A program made the position numbers and the translations under genes. The notes below the pieces were generated by a model that did not search any database, was not told where the DNA came from, and worked only from the letters and a program-made list of their open reading frames with translations. From MED-G20 sp038108155 (GTDB taxonomy: Bacteria > Bacteroidota > Bacteroidia > Flavobacteriales_D > Parvicellaceae), in assembly GCA_038108155.1 (NCBI GenBank), contig JAYNHP010000005.1, forward strand, positions 1 to 64,000: a DNA stretch of 64,000 nucleotides. Reading direction: 5' to 3'. Positions within the stretch are counted from its first letter, which is position 1, and the number at the start of each line of letters is the position of its first letter. Positions 8,974 to 18,482 of this stretch are shown in pieces.

Positions 8974-11033
8974 TTTTTCATAAAAGACTTTATTAAAATC
9001 TCTTCTCCTTGTTTTAGACTTATAGAATAATACCCTTTACTAAGTTTGGAGGTATTGACTTTAACAATATTTGAGTGGACTTTTTTATTGGATAAAAGTT
9101 GTTTTCCCATAATATCAAAAACTGCAAACTCTGAAATTATTTTTGAACTGGAAACAGTTAAATTATTATTTGCTGGATTTGGAAAAATAGAGACTTCGTT
9201 CTTGTTAGAAGTATTAATTGCTGTCGTGTTTTCATAGGAGATGTTAATATTGTCAATATATAGGTCATTGCCTCCACCAGATTCAAATTCAAATTTGAAT
9301 CTGAAATTTTGTACGCAAAATGGGCCTATTAAACTAGTTATAGTGGCCTCTCTCCAGTCTCCAAATGAAGGTAAAAAGTTGTTTTGATCTGGGGCAGTAA
9401 TTAGCTGGCTATACTGCAAAATTTTACGTACTGACCAAGTTTTACCACAATCGTTTGATGCCAGAACTTTTAAATAATCATTGTTGGTAGAATTTTTTCT
9501 AGCAAAGGCATATTTAAAATTGAAATACGCTTTGGTAGAATCAGATAAATCAAAGGTTTTACTTTCCAAAACATGTTTAGTTCCTTCTGCCACACCACTA
9601 TTTTGAACTTTTAGACAATAAGATCCATTGTAAGAAACCTCATCTGTAACAGACCAGTTTCCAATATTAGAAATCCATTCTGGAGAACTAAAATTAATAT
9701 TTTCAAAACCCTCATAGAAAGGCAATTGCTCTCCATTGTAATCCATTACAATGACCGCATCGTTTTTAAGTTCGGTAAGGAAATTTATACTGTCTCCAGA
9801 TGAAGTTAAAGAAACATCGAATACTCCAGGTGTTGGGTAAGTAGTATATAGATTTTCTAAATTAGAAACTGCTGGAATTGCGCCAGAGAAATCCCAACTC
9901 CACGAAATTGGATTATGGTAAGAATAATCTTGAAAATACAAACTATCTCCGGAGCAAGTAATGTATCTGTTGGCGAAAAAATCAGCTTTGCAAAAAGGAG
10001 CTGTTGTATCTATGCCCGTTGCTAAATGATTTGCTGCAGTAATCAAATTAGATCTTCCCCCAAGGCTTGATGTAACAGCTGTTCTCATTCGTGCTTTTTG
10101 ACCTAAAGTGAACATCTTTCTACATGGGCTGTACTCCATATGATTCTCAATGTTAGCTACCGGCCCACAAGTTGTTTCATTATAATTACACCACTGAGAT
10201 CCAATGGTATTGGGGGTGTCTGCTACTCCGTCATCTGAGCTACAGTTAGATGCAAGCCCCGGTTCATTGGTACTCCCCCATGTGTGTGGTAGATTTAGCC
10301 AATGTCCAACTTCGTGGACAAATGTTTTACTTCCAGAAGGATTCCCGGTTCCAATACTTCCACAATAATCGTGTCTTAACCAAATTCCATTATTCATGGT
10401 ATTTCCAAAAAAGGAGGAAGGATAATAGGTATAACCTGCAATTCCTGTTCCTACTGAACCACAAACAAAAACATTTAAATACTTATCTCCAGGCCAATTG
10501 CCCTGAAATACATCGTTATACATCATAACAGCATCTACCTGGTCAGATCCATTAATATCCCCATTGTTGTAGGAATAAGGGGTTTGTGTCATTGTAACTC
10601 CACTAAAACAAGTACCGTCAGGAGCCTTAGTTGCTAAAACAAACTCTACTTCAATATCTGCAATTAGTGGTTTAAACAATGAGTCAACTGTGGCTGTATC
10701 TGCTCTTAGAGCTCTTAAATCTCTATTAAGAATCGCGAGTGCATCTAAAACTTGTGATCTGTCAATTTTCTCCACTCCATTATTGTGAACTATATGAAAA
10801 ACAACTGGAATTTTATACAAAACACCCTTATTTTGATTCCCAGATGAATATTGAGTATTGGTACTAATTCTTTGTTCTTGTTCGTATAAGCTCTTAAAAG
10901 TTGAATCTTTTAATAATTTGGATAATATTATATGGTGGCCACAAGAAAAATCTTGAGACTGGGCAATAAGATTGGTATTTTCATAAAATGAAATTACTAG
11001 TAACAATGATAAGAATTGAAATATTTTTTTCAT
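8970..11033 (-). CDS. Secreted M43 zinc metalloprotease with PKD-like domain and T9SS sorting domain
   Basis: This 687-residue protein has a signal peptide (about 1-25), a propeptide region and a pappalysin/cytophagalysin-type M43 domain. The zinc motif is HEVGHWLNLPH (His240, Glu241, His244, His250), followed by a Met-turn region MEYSPCRKM. After it come a PKD-like domain (about residues 355-430, with WSWDFSGAIP), a jelly-roll region and a type A T9SS domain starting IFPNPANNN. Many cysteines in the catalytic part suggest disulphides. It is inferred to digest extracellular protein. It stands alone on its strand upstream of the exonuclease gene and overlaps rnr tail to tail by 4 bp. Confidence 0.92.
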   Translation of the reverse strand: MKKIFQFLSLLLVISFYENTNLIAQSQDFSCGHHIILSKLLKDSTFKSLYEQEQRISTNTQYSSGNQNKGVLYKIPVVFHIVHNNGVEKIDRSQVLDALAILNRDLRALRADTATVDSLFKPLIADIEVEFVLATKAPDGTCFSGVTMTQTPYSYNNGDINGSDQVDAVMMYNDVFQGNWPGDKYLNVFVCGSVGTGIAGYTYYPSSFFGNTMNNGIWLRHDYCGSIGTGNPSGSKTFVHEVGHWLNLPHTWGSTNEPGLASNCSSDDGVADTPNTIGSQWCNYNETTCGPVANIENHMEYSPCRKMFTLGQKARMRTAVTSSLGGRSNLITAANHLATGIDTTAPFCKADFFANRYITCSGDSLYFQDYSYHNPISWSWDFSGAIPAVSNLENLYTTYPTPGVFDVSLTSSGDSINFLTELKNDAVIVMDYNGEQLPFYEGFENINFSSPEWISNIGNWSVTDEVSYNGSYCLKVQNSGVAEGTKHVLESKTFDLSDSTKAYFNFKYAFARKNSTNNDYLKVLASNDCGKTWSVRKILQYSQLITAPDQNNFLPSFGDWREATITSLIGPFCVQNFRFKFEFESGGGNDLYIDNINISYENTTAINTSNKNEVSIFPNPANNNLTVSSSKIISEFAVFDIMGKQLLSNKKVHSNIVKVNTSKLSKGYYSISLKQGEEILIKSFMKN

Positions 11034-11087
11034 ATATGGTTAAAGTTATAAAACTGATTTATAATAATACCTTACAAATTAAAATAA

Positions 11088-11807
11088 TCAAGCAATCTGT
11101 ATAAATTCTTCATCAATTAATGGATCACCTTGGTATTTTCTAAATAACTGAATTGTGGCAACTACATCTTTTTCACAATATTGAATAATTCTATCTAAAT
11201 CTTTGTCCTGATAAAAGACTTTTGCTACTTGACTACCATCCATATCGTCTTTTGGGGTTGGTATTTTAAACACATAAGTTAGTAAATCTAAAGAAGTGTA
11301 GTTTTTAAAATCTCCAAATTTCCATAGCTCCATAGTATCTAAATGTTTTATTTCCCAAGGTTTTTTCCCAGAAACATTTAGCATGTAAGGAATTTTTAAA
11401 TTGTTAATTAAAATCCTTCTGCATAAAAATGGGATGTCAAACTCTTTACCGTTATGAGCACAAAATAAGAAATCTGGACTATTATAATAGCTATTTAAAA
11501 GATCTAAAAATTCTTGGAGAAGAATTATTTCGTCTTCGTTTGCTATGCTTTTAATACGGATCTGAGTTTCTCCCTCTTTTTGCAAAACAAATCCTAGAGA
11601 TATACAAACTACTTTTCCAAATTCAGCATAAATTCCTGCTTTTTCGTACACTTCTTCGGCATTTAAGTTCTCTCTTTCCTGTATAAATCTTGTTTTTCTG
11701 TCCCACAATCCTTGTCCTCTTTCATCTAGCTCTTTATAGTCAAAAGTTAGAGGAACCGTTTCAATATCAAAAAAAAGAATCTTACTGTAGTTGACGTTTT
11801 TAAGCAT
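11088..11807 (-). CDS. DnaQ-like 3'-5' exonuclease (PolB-exonuclease-like)
   Basis: The 239-residue protein carries the DEDD exonuclease motifs: FDIETVP (Asp14, Glu16), FCAHNGKEFDIPFL and YCEKDVVATI. This is the predicted PolB-like exonuclease family (DNA_pol_B_exo2), common as a stand-alone gene in Bacteroidota. It would remove nucleotides from DNA 3' ends in a metal-dependent way; its cellular role is unproven. It is the last gene of a long minus-strand run, 3 bp after lipB. Confidence 0.88.
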   Translation of the reverse strand: MLKNVNYSKILFFDIETVPLTFDYKELDERGQGLWDRKTRFIQERENLNAEEVYEKAGIYAEFGKVVCISLGFVLQKEGETQIRIKSIANEDEIILLQEFLDLLNSYYNSPDFLFCAHNGKEFDIPFLCRRILINNLKIPYMLNVSGKKPWEIKHLDTMELWKFGDFKNYTSLDLLTYVFKIPTPKDDMDGSQVAKVFYQDKDLDRIIQYCEKDVVATIQLFRKYQGDPLIDEEFIQIA

Positions 11808-11810
11808 AAT

Positions 11811-12521
11811 TTATTTCTTGTCTATCCAATTAATACCAAATAAAATCTTGAAATTTTTTTTGAACCGAATCTTCAACTCTTCCATATCAATTTCTTGATT
11901 GGTTTCTTTTTGCAAAGAGGTTACAGATTTATCCTCAATACCGCAAGGAACTATATGCTTAAAATAATCTAGATTTGAGTTAATATTAAATCCTATGCCA
12001 TGCATAGTAACCCAACGACTACATTTTACTCCAATTGCACAAATTTTTCTAGGAGTTTCTTTTTTATCATCTACCCAAACTCCAGTAAGCCCCTCTAGCC
12101 TTTGTCCAACAATGCCATAATCTTGGAGTGTTAATATTACAGTCTCTTCTAAAAGCCTTAAATATTTATGGATATCAGAAAAAAAATAATCTAAGTCTAA
12201 AATTGGATAAACTACCAATTGTCCTGGGCCATGATATGTAATATCTCCTCCTCTGTTGATTTTATAAAAAGATATATTCTTTTCTTTTCTTTTATGACCA
12301 TCAATCAAAAGATTTTTCAAGTCACCACTTTTGCCCAAGGTATAGACGTGGGGATGCTCACAAAAAATTAAATGGTTTTTAGTAGAAACGGAATTATCAG
12401 GGAACTTTCTATTTTGAATTTTCAGCTGTACAGTAGCATCAAATAGCTTAGTCTGATAATCCCAACATTGTTTATAGTCTATTAGTCCTAAATCCTCTAA
12501 TTCAACCTCTGTTTGGTTCAT
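11811..12521 (-). CDS. lipB: Octanoyl-[acyl-carrier-protein]:protein N-octanoyltransferase
   Basis: The 236-residue protein has the LipB signature RGGDITYHGPGQLVVYP (about 90-106). It also has the catalytic pair Lys166 in AIGVK and Cys193 in VPCGI. It transfers octanoyl from ACP to lipoyl domains of 2-oxo acid dehydrogenases and the glycine cleavage H protein in the cytoplasm. The ATG sits in an ATGA overlap with the isomerase stop (12518-12521), indicating translational coupling. Confidence 0.96.
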   Translation of the reverse strand: MNQTEVELEDLGLIDYKQCWDYQTKLFDATVQLKIQNRKFPDNSVSTKNHLIFCEHPHVYTLGKSGDLKNLLIDGHKRKEKNISFYKINRGGDITYHGPGQLVVYPILDLDYFFSDIHKYLRLLEETVILTLQDYGIVGQRLEGLTGVWVDDKKETPRKICAIGVKCSRWVTMHGIGFNINSNLDYFKHIVPCGIEDKSVTSLQKETNQEIDMEELKIRFKKNFKILFGINWIDKK

Positions 12522-13501
12522 ATTTTGGCTAATTCGGCCTTTAAAAAATTTATTACTTCAACTTCAACATCGTCAACATTGTAAAGTTCTGCTAAGTAAA
12601 CAGATATCCAATCCCCCAATAAAATATGGTAAAAAGTTTGAGCCAAGAAAGTATCTCCTTTCGCATTAAACTCTAGAACAGTAGAAGTATGTTTTTTAAA
12701 GATGTCTTTACATATATCAATCCTAACCGATGAACGTGGATGCTCATAAGAAGATCTGAAAATTATTACTGCATATTCTTCTTTTCCTCCAGCCCAGCCA
12801 ACAAGTTCATTGTGATTCATTTCGGGAAAAACATGTGCCCATCCCAGTGCTTTAGAATTTTCGTTAATCTGCTGTTTGAATCTTACTATTACACCCTCCA
12901 TGGAGGATTCAGAATAAGTAACAAATGTTTTATTATGTAACGCTTTAGCGGTTTTCTTTGCAGTAGAAATTATATCCTCAACTTCTTTATCTAGGAGGGT
13001 AACTGCTGATTTGGTCTGCTCTACATAATCGTCATTGATAAATCCATAATGATTGAAAAGAAATAGTTGCTGAATAACAGAATAAGTAAGCATTGCTCTA
13101 GGAGAAAATGCTTTTGGTAAAATTAAAAGGTTGTAATCGTTTTCTTTGGCAATTTCAGCTAGTTTTCCACCATGAGTTATACAAGCTATTTCAGAATTTG
13201 CTTCCTGAGCAACTTTTAATGCTTCAAGAGTTTCTTCGGTATTTCCAGAAAAACTTGAAACAATAACTAAAGTATTTTCATTAATAAATTTTGGCATTGT
13301 GTAATCGTTGTTAATTACAGCTGGTATTTTAAGTTGATCTGCTACTATTTGAGTAGCAATTTTCCCACCAATGCCAGAGCCTCCCAACCCAGTAATTACA
13401 ATGTTGTTTATTTGATTTTTAGAAGGCTTTAAATTTGCCTTTTCACCAATTTCTAATGCTTCTGATAATTGTGTTGTAAATTGTTTTACTAGTCTTCTCA
13501 T
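12518..13501 (-). CDS. Bifunctional phosphoglucose/phosphomannose isomerase (SIS domain)
   Basis: At 327 residues it matches the bifunctional PGI/PMI family. An N-terminal SIS domain has GLGGSGIGGK and SSFSGNTEETL sugar-phosphate-binding motifs, and the C-terminal SIS domain has the NENSKALGWAHVFPEMNHNE region with conserved catalytic residues. It interconverts glucose-6-P or mannose-6-P with fructose-6-P, feeding glycolysis and sugar-nucleotide supply. It starts 9 bp after the RidA gene and overlaps lipB by 4 bp. Confidence 0.9.
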   Translation of the reverse strand: MRRLVKQFTTQLSEALEIGEKANLKPSKNQINNIVITGLGGSGIGGKIATQIVADQLKIPAVINNDYTMPKFINENTLVIVSSFSGNTEETLEALKVAQEANSEIACITHGGKLAEIAKENDYNLLILPKAFSPRAMLTYSVIQQLFLFNHYGFINDDYVEQTKSAVTLLDKEVEDIISTAKKTAKALHNKTFVTYSESSMEGVIVRFKQQINENSKALGWAHVFPEMNHNELVGWAGGKEEYAVIIFRSSYEHPRSSVRIDICKDIFKKHTSTVLEFNAKGDTFLAQTFYHILLGDWISVYLAELYNVDDVEVEVINFLKAELAKI

Positions 13502-13510
13502 TTTTATTTT

Positions 13511-13939
13511 TTATATAGTTGCTATACACTTTAATTCTATTGCAATTGGTGTTGGTAAAGAGTCAATTGCAACGGTTGTTCTACATGGTTGATTTTCTTT
13601 GAAATAGGAAGCATAAATCTCATTAAATTTTTTGAAATCTCGTTTCATATCCACTAAAAAAACGGTAATATCTACTAATTTCTCCCATGAAGATCCGCTT
13701 TCTTCTAAAATAGTTTTAACATTTTGAAAAACACTGTGACATTGAGCCTCAAAATCAAATGTTTTAAAATTTCCATTATGATCTATCTCCAGCCCAGGAA
13801 CAAAAGAATCATTGGCGTCTGAGTTTGCTTTTCTTGGTCCAACTCCAGAGAGAAATAATAGATTGCCAACTTTTCTAGCGTGTGGGTATAGCCCTACTGG
13901 TTTTGGTGCTTTTTCGGAATTTATTTGTGATGAATCCAT
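13511..13939 (-). CDS. RidA-family protein, probable 2-aminomuconate deaminase
   Basis: The 142-residue protein has the RidA/YjgF fold with the conserved Arg in CRTTVAID and the terminal IAIELKCIA strand. The N-terminal GLYPHARKVGNLLFLSGVGPRK pattern is closer to 2-aminomuconate deaminases of tryptophan and nitrobenzoate catabolism than to generic RidA. The neighbour 26 bp upstream is an aminomuconate-semialdehyde-type dehydrogenase, which supports a role in late kynurenine-pathway degradation. A general imine deaminase role is the alternative. Confidence 0.82.
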   Translation of the reverse strand: MDSSQINSEKAPKPVGLYPHARKVGNLLFLSGVGPRKANSDANDSFVPGLEIDHNGNFKTFDFEAQCHSVFQNVKTILEESGSSWEKLVDITVFLVDMKRDFKKFNEIYASYFKENQPCRTTVAIDSLPTPIAIELKCIATI

Positions 13940-13965
13940 AAAATATTTAATAATTAACTTCGAAA

Positions 13966-15411
13966 TTAATCATAACTTATACATACATTGGTAGTTTCAG
14001 TGAAAAAGTTCAATGCATAATTTCCTCCTTCTCTGCCAACTCCTGATTCCTTCATTCCCCCAAAAGGAGTTCGCAGGTCTCTAACCAACCAACAGTTTAT
14101 CCAAACAATTCCAGAATCTAATTTTAATGCCATTCTATTTGCTCTTTTTAAATTAGAAGTCCAAACCATACTGCACAATCCATACTTAGTACTATTTGCA
14201 AAATTTAAAACTTCTTCTTCACTATCAAACGGAGTTAAAGTTACTACAGGCCCAAAAATTTCTTCTTGATTTGTTGAACAGTCAGGGCTAAGACCTTCAA
14301 AAACAGTTGGCTCTAGAAAATATCCATATGAGCATCTGCCTTTTGGAATAAATATATTTCCTCCAGCTAATAGAATTCCACCATCTTTTTTGGCAACTTC
14401 AATATGGCTTAGAACTTTTTCCAAATGTTGCTGTGAAACTAAAGCGCCAATTTTTGAAGATTTTTCTAATGGATCTCCAATTGTTAAAGTCTTTACTTTT
14501 GCAAGAAATTTTTCTTTAAAAACCTTATAAATTTTTCTCTCAACAAATATTCTTGAACCACAAAGACAAATTTGACCTTGGTTAGAAAATGAACTTAAGA
14601 CAGAGCTAGAAACAGCTTTTTCTAAATCACAATCAGCGAAAATAATATTTGGGTTTTTGCCGCCTAATTCTAAACTTAGTTTTTTAAACATAGGGGCAGC
14701 AACTTCGGCAATTTTTTGACCTGTTAATGTTCCTCCAGTAAAAGAAATAGCTTTAATATTGGGATGTTTGGTAATCTCATAACCAACTTTTGGTCCTGAC
14801 CCGTGAACAATATTTAAAACCCCCTTGGGCAAACCAGCATCTATACAAATTTTTGAAAACAAGAAAGCTGTCATTGGAGTAATTTCAGATGGTTTTGCAA
14901 CAACTGTATTTCCTGTGGCTAAGGCAGGTGCGATTTTCCAAGTAAATAAATAAAGTGGAAGATTCCAGGGAGAGATACATGCAACAACTCCAATTGGCTT
15001 TCTTAAAGTGTAATTAATAGCCACTTGACTCATTTGGTGGCTTTCAGAATTTTCATGAAGAATTGCACTAGCAAAAAAAGACATGTTAGTAGCTGCTCTT
15101 GGGATATCTACTTTCTTTGCAAGAGCCAAGGGCTTTCCGTTATCTACAGATTCTGCATAAGCTAAATCAGCTTGCCTCTCTAGAATTAGATCTGCAATTC
15201 TTTGTAAGACAGTTGCTCTTTCCTTTACGGTTGAATTACTCCACGTTGGAAATGCATTTTTTGCTGCTTTCTGAGCATTCTCAACATCTTTTTTAGTGGA
15301 ATCTGGAATTAAACTGTAAACTTCTCCAATAGATGGGTTGTAGTTGTCCAACCATTGGTTACTCATGGGCTCAACTAGCTCTCCGTTAATATAATTTAAT
15401 ATTTTATCCAT
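13966..15411 (-). CDS. Aldehyde dehydrogenase, probable 2-aminomuconic 6-semialdehyde dehydrogenase
   Basis: The 481-residue NAD-dependent ALDH shows SPWNLPLYLFTWKIAPALATGN, the FTGGTLTG cofactor loop, the general-base Glu in LELGGKNPN and the catalytic Cys in NQGQICLCGSR. Its pattern is like ALDH8A1/AMSDH and 2-hydroxymuconic semialdehyde dehydrogenase. With the adjacent RidA/aminomuconate deaminase it would oxidise 2-aminomuconate semialdehyde in tryptophan breakdown. The earlier enzymes (kynureninase, 3-hydroxyanthranilate dioxygenase, ACMSD) are not in the window. It starts one base after the stop of the small lipoprotein gene. Confidence 0.85.
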   Translation of the reverse strand: MDKILNYINGELVEPMSNQWLDNYNPSIGEVYSLIPDSTKKDVENAQKAAKNAFPTWSNSTVKERATVLQRIADLILERQADLAYAESVDNGKPLALAKKVDIPRAATNMSFFASAILHENSESHQMSQVAINYTLRKPIGVVACISPWNLPLYLFTWKIAPALATGNTVVAKPSEITPMTAFLFSKICIDAGLPKGVLNIVHGSGPKVGYEITKHPNIKAISFTGGTLTGQKIAEVAAPMFKKLSLELGGKNPNIIFADCDLEKAVSSSVLSSFSNQGQICLCGSRIFVERKIYKVFKEKFLAKVKTLTIGDPLEKSSKIGALVSQQHLEKVLSHIEVAKKDGGILLAGGNIFIPKGRCSYGYFLEPTVFEGLSPDCSTNQEEIFGPVVTLTPFDSEEEVLNFANSTKYGLCSMVWTSNLKRANRMALKLDSGIVWINCWLVRDLRTPFGGMKESGVGREGGNYALNFFTETTNVCISYD

Positions 15412-15412
15412 A

Positions 15413-15652
15413 CTATTGACAGCGACTATATGCGCGTTGAAATTTTATTTGTTCTGACTCGCTTTTTTCCAATTGATTTAAAATGTCAATATATAAAACA
15501 TTACATGAGTCTGTCCAAAAATTAATCTCCACTTCTTCTTGTGCTCTGTGTAATTGAGTATAACAGTTGCATAATTTATCTGCCATTGGATGTTTTTCCT
15601 GACAAGAGAAAAATAAAGCTGAAAATATTACAATACAAAAGAGATGTCTCAT
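15413..15652 (-). CDS. Small cysteine-containing lipoprotein
   Basis: The 79-residue protein has a signal peptide with lipobox FFSC (Cys17) and a short mature part with four further cysteines: Cys28, Cys30, Cys50 and Cys78. The acidic helix after CNCYTQLHRAQEE suggests a compact helical fold held by disulphides. I do not recognise the family. It is 11 bp after the YD-repeat-like gene and 1 bp before the aldehyde dehydrogenase, so it is part of the same transcription unit. Confidence 0.75.
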   Translation of the reverse strand: MRHLFCIVIFSALFFSCQEKHPMADKLCNCYTQLHRAQEEVEINFWTDSCNVLYIDILNQLEKSESEQIKFQRAYSRCQ

Positions 15653-15663
15653 GCAATATAAAA

Positions 15664-16560
15664 TTAGTTATAAAATTCAGGTTTATACTTAATAATTGTA
15701 ATCAAATTAGAAACTAAGTCCTGGGATAATATAGTTTTTAAAATTAAAGTGGAGGGGTCGTATAAAAGTTCTTTGTGAATTACTCTTACATTGTCTTTGT
15801 ATTCGTCCATAAAAGTAACATTGCCCCATTCATCATAATCGTACCTAAGCTCCTTTATTGGAGTTTCATTTTCGTTGATAAAATATTGAATAGATTTTAA
15901 ATATCCTCTGTCATTGTAAGTGTATTTTTCTTGCTTTGTGCTATTAGATATTAATAGTCTAGTATGCATTTTGAATAAGTAATTAAAACTATCGTAATAG
16001 TAAATTTGTCGTTGGTAAGGTCTGCCGTTACTATTTAAAGTAGTCACCTCAGTGATAGAGTCTTTTTCCTCATAAAGGTAACTTTCTTCAAAAATTACAT
16101 ACCTCTCTTCTAACTTAAAATTCATTTTACTTTTAGAAGCATTTTTTTCTCTTGAATATGTTTTGTTAATTAATTTTCCTTGATCATCGTATTTTTTGGT
16201 GTAAGAGTAAAAACCATAGGAGTCGCTAACCCTAAAAATAGTATTCTCATTTTTTAAGTTGTATTCATAAAATGTAAATGTTGTATCCGGTTTATTTTTA
16301 TTTTTTGAAGACAAATAATGAATAGTCAAATTTCCATTTTCATTAAAAATATAGGCCTCTTTTTTCCCCGAGCTTTTTATAGATCCAAGTTCTTTTTTAG
16401 AAGAAATTGTCCCAGTTATAGACTTTAATTTAACAGATCTGATATATTTTTCATTAAAAAAAGGAGTCTCTGTAAAAATTTGCCCTGACTCATTTTTGAT
16501 CATTTGAGCAAATAATTGATTGATAGAAAGACAAAATAACAGCAAAATAAATCTGTTCAT
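15664..16560 (-). CDS. Secreted protein with YD-repeat-like motifs, function unknown
   Basis: I place the start at ATG 16560, not at the upstream in-frame start at 16608. It lies in an ATGA overlap with the preceding gene's stop and immediately precedes a clean signal peptide (MNRFILLLF to FAQ). The 298-residue protein contains several strand pairs of the kind YNDRGYLKSIQYF and YDEWGNVTFMDEY, which resemble YD/RHS-type repeats seen in many Bacteroidota surface or periplasmic proteins. No enzyme motif and no T9SS domain are visible. Function is unknown. Confidence 0.75.
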   Translation of the reverse strand: MNRFILLLFCLSINQLFAQMIKNESGQIFTETPFFNEKYIRSVKLKSITGTISSKKELGSIKSSGKKEAYIFNENGNLTIHYLSSKNKNKPDTTFTFYEYNLKNENTIFRVSDSYGFYSYTKKYDDQGKLINKTYSREKNASKSKMNFKLEERYVIFEESYLYEEKDSITEVTTLNSNGRPYQRQIYYYDSFNYLFKMHTRLLISNSTKQEKYTYNDRGYLKSIQYFINENETPIKELRYDYDEWGNVTFMDEYKDNVRVIHKELLYDPSTLILKTILSQDLVSNLITIIKYKPEFYN

Positions 16561-18482
16561 ATTTCTAAATTTAATGCCTGTTTGGTTGTTAAAACAGCAG
16601 GTAGACAAAATTTGTCATTGCAAATAAATATATTTTTTTTGTTGGGTTTATACTTTTCTTTGAAAATTGGTAAATCTGATTGTTTTTCTAATAAATATAC
16701 ATCTTCAAAAAATTCTTTTTCGGAATAAAATTCTAGCAACTCCTTTACGGAAAATCCAACCATAACATATTGTTTTTTAGGAATATTAAGTTTCTTAGAT
16801 AAAAGCATCCAATTGGTAAAATTGGAAGGGGAACTTTTGGCATTTAGTGCCACTGTTGATAGCATTTTATTACAAATATTCAAAAAATATTTGTCGTAAG
16901 TAACTTTATAAATATCGAATAAATTATTAGCCATTACTGAATTACTAGATGGAATTACCTGATCATCTATCTCAATGACATCTTTATAAAGATTTTGTTC
17001 ATTAGAAAGTCTAAAAAGATTTTTTTCTTTATGCCAAAATTTAGAAATTGTAGCTTCTGTAAAATGAATACTTTTTTCTAGCCAATAGCTGGAATTTTTA
17101 ATTTTCCCCATCTTAATAGCTGCGGAAATCAACCAAGCATAATCTTCCAGGGTTCCATTTATCACATTATTTTTATAAACCAATCTGTTGCATTGGTATT
17201 TTTTATTGGTGAATTTTTTTAAGATAAGTCTTAGAAGACTTTCTGCTTTATCTAAATATTCTTTTTTCCTATAGGTAATTGATGCATCTAAAAGTCCATT
17301 TACCATCATGCAATTCCAGCTGCAAATGGCCTTATTATCAATTGCTGGAAAACTTTTATTTTTTCGTATTTTTTTTAGCTTGAAAATAATTTTTTTTGCT
17401 TTCTCACTCTTGTCATAGGTTGTTCTATGCATATGCCAATTATTTTCCCAAAGCAGCTCCTTGGTCATATTAAAGTGAGATTTACAATAGTTTTGTTCTT
17501 GCTCATTTAAATTTTCATGAATTTCAGATTCTTTAAAAACATAATAAGCTCCCTCTCCATCTTTATTGTCTGCATCAATAGAAGCTGGAAAAAGATGATA
17601 GTTTTTTTCACTTAGCGCTAGCCAATAATCAATTGTTTGTTGGACTAAAAATTCATTTTTGGTGTCTTTATTTAAAAAATCTGAAACGGAAAAAACACTT
17701 ATCAATTGAGCGTTGTCGTAAAGCATTTTTTCAAAATGTGGAATATTCCAGTATTCATCTACACAGTATCTAAAAAACCCACCTTCTAGATGATCAAATA
17801 ATCCTCTTTGAGAAATTTTATCAAGGGTTAGATTGGTAAATAAATCCCAATCATTCGATTTACCTACCAAAATTGAAAAATTTAAAATTGTTGGTAAAGG
17901 GAATTTTTGATTGGAATTAATCCCTCCATTTTTAATGTCCAAAAAATAACTCCATTCGCTAAACTCATTTGAAAAATTAAAATCCGCTTTTTTAGTTGTT
18001 TTATTAGATTCTAAAAGATGATGAGAATACTTTTGAGTAAAGTCTAAAAGAGTCTCGGGATGTTCCCTATGTAAAACATTGAATCTATTGATTAATTGCA
18101 TCCATTCTTTGGTTTGGAAATAGGTTCCAGCATAAAGCGGAGTTGTGTCTGGCATTAAAATACAATTTAAAGGCCATCCTCCATTTCCTTTAGTCTCTAC
18201 TATAAAATCCATGTAAGCATTATCTACATCTGGGTGTTCTTCTCTATCAACTTTAATAGAAATAAAGTTTTGGTTCATAAAATTTGCAATTGGCTGATTG
18301 CTAAATGTCTCTTTCTCCATAACATGACACCAATGACATGCAGAATATCCAATACTTAGGATAATTAACTTATTTTCCAACAATGCATTATCTAAAGTTT
18401 TCTTTGACCAATTTTTCCAGTGAATTGGATTTTGAGCATGATGTTTTAAATAAGCACTATTTGAGCTATTTAATTCATTCAT
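16557..18482 (-). CDS. DUF255 thioredoxin-like/six-hairpin protein (YyaL/SPATA20 type)
   Basis: The 641-residue protein begins with a thioredoxin-like domain including GYSACHWCHVMEKETF, the conserved CxxC of DUF255. It continues into an (alpha/alpha)6-barrel resembling N-acylglucosamine 2-epimerase. No signal peptide is seen, so it is cytoplasmic. Family members are widespread (YyaL, human SPATA20), but the biochemical role is not established; redox function and sugar binding are both inferences. It overlaps the WYL regulator by 8 bp at its 5' end and the next gene by 4 bp at its 3' end. Confidence 0.88.
   Translation of the reverse strand: MNELNSSNSAYLKHHAQNPIHWKNWSKKTLDNALLENKLIILSIGYSACHWCHVMEKETFSNQPIANFMNQNFISIKVDREEHPDVDNAYMDFIVETKGNGGWPLNCILMPDTTPLYAGTYFQTKEWMQLINRFNVLHREHPETLLDFTQKYSHHLLESNKTTKKADFNFSNEFSEWSYFLDIKNGGINSNQKFPLPTILNFSILVGKSNDWDLFTNLTLDKISQRGLFDHLEGGFFRYCVDEYWNIPHFEKMLYDNAQLISVFSVSDFLNKDTKNEFLVQQTIDYWLALSEKNYHLFPASIDADNKDGEGAYYVFKESEIHENLNEQEQNYCKSHFNMTKELLWENNWHMHRTTYDKSEKAKKIIFKLKKIRKNKSFPAIDNKAICSWNCMMVNGLLDASITYRKKEYLDKAESLLRLILKKFTNKKYQCNRLVYKNNVINGTLEDYAWLISAAIKMGKIKNSSYWLEKSIHFTEATISKFWHKEKNLFRLSNEQNLYKDVIEIDDQVIPSSNSVMANNLFDIYKVTYDKYFLNICNKMLSTVALNAKSSPSNFTNWMLLSKKLNIPKKQYVMVGFSVKELLEFYSEKEFFEDVYLLEKQSDLPIFKEKYKPNKKNIFICNDKFCLPAVLTTKQALNLEI

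Noticed and set aside
10250..10528. 92-codon frame opposite the M43 protease catalytic domain
   Set aside because: Overlaps conserved zinc-protease codons on the other strand and has no signal, start context or family match.
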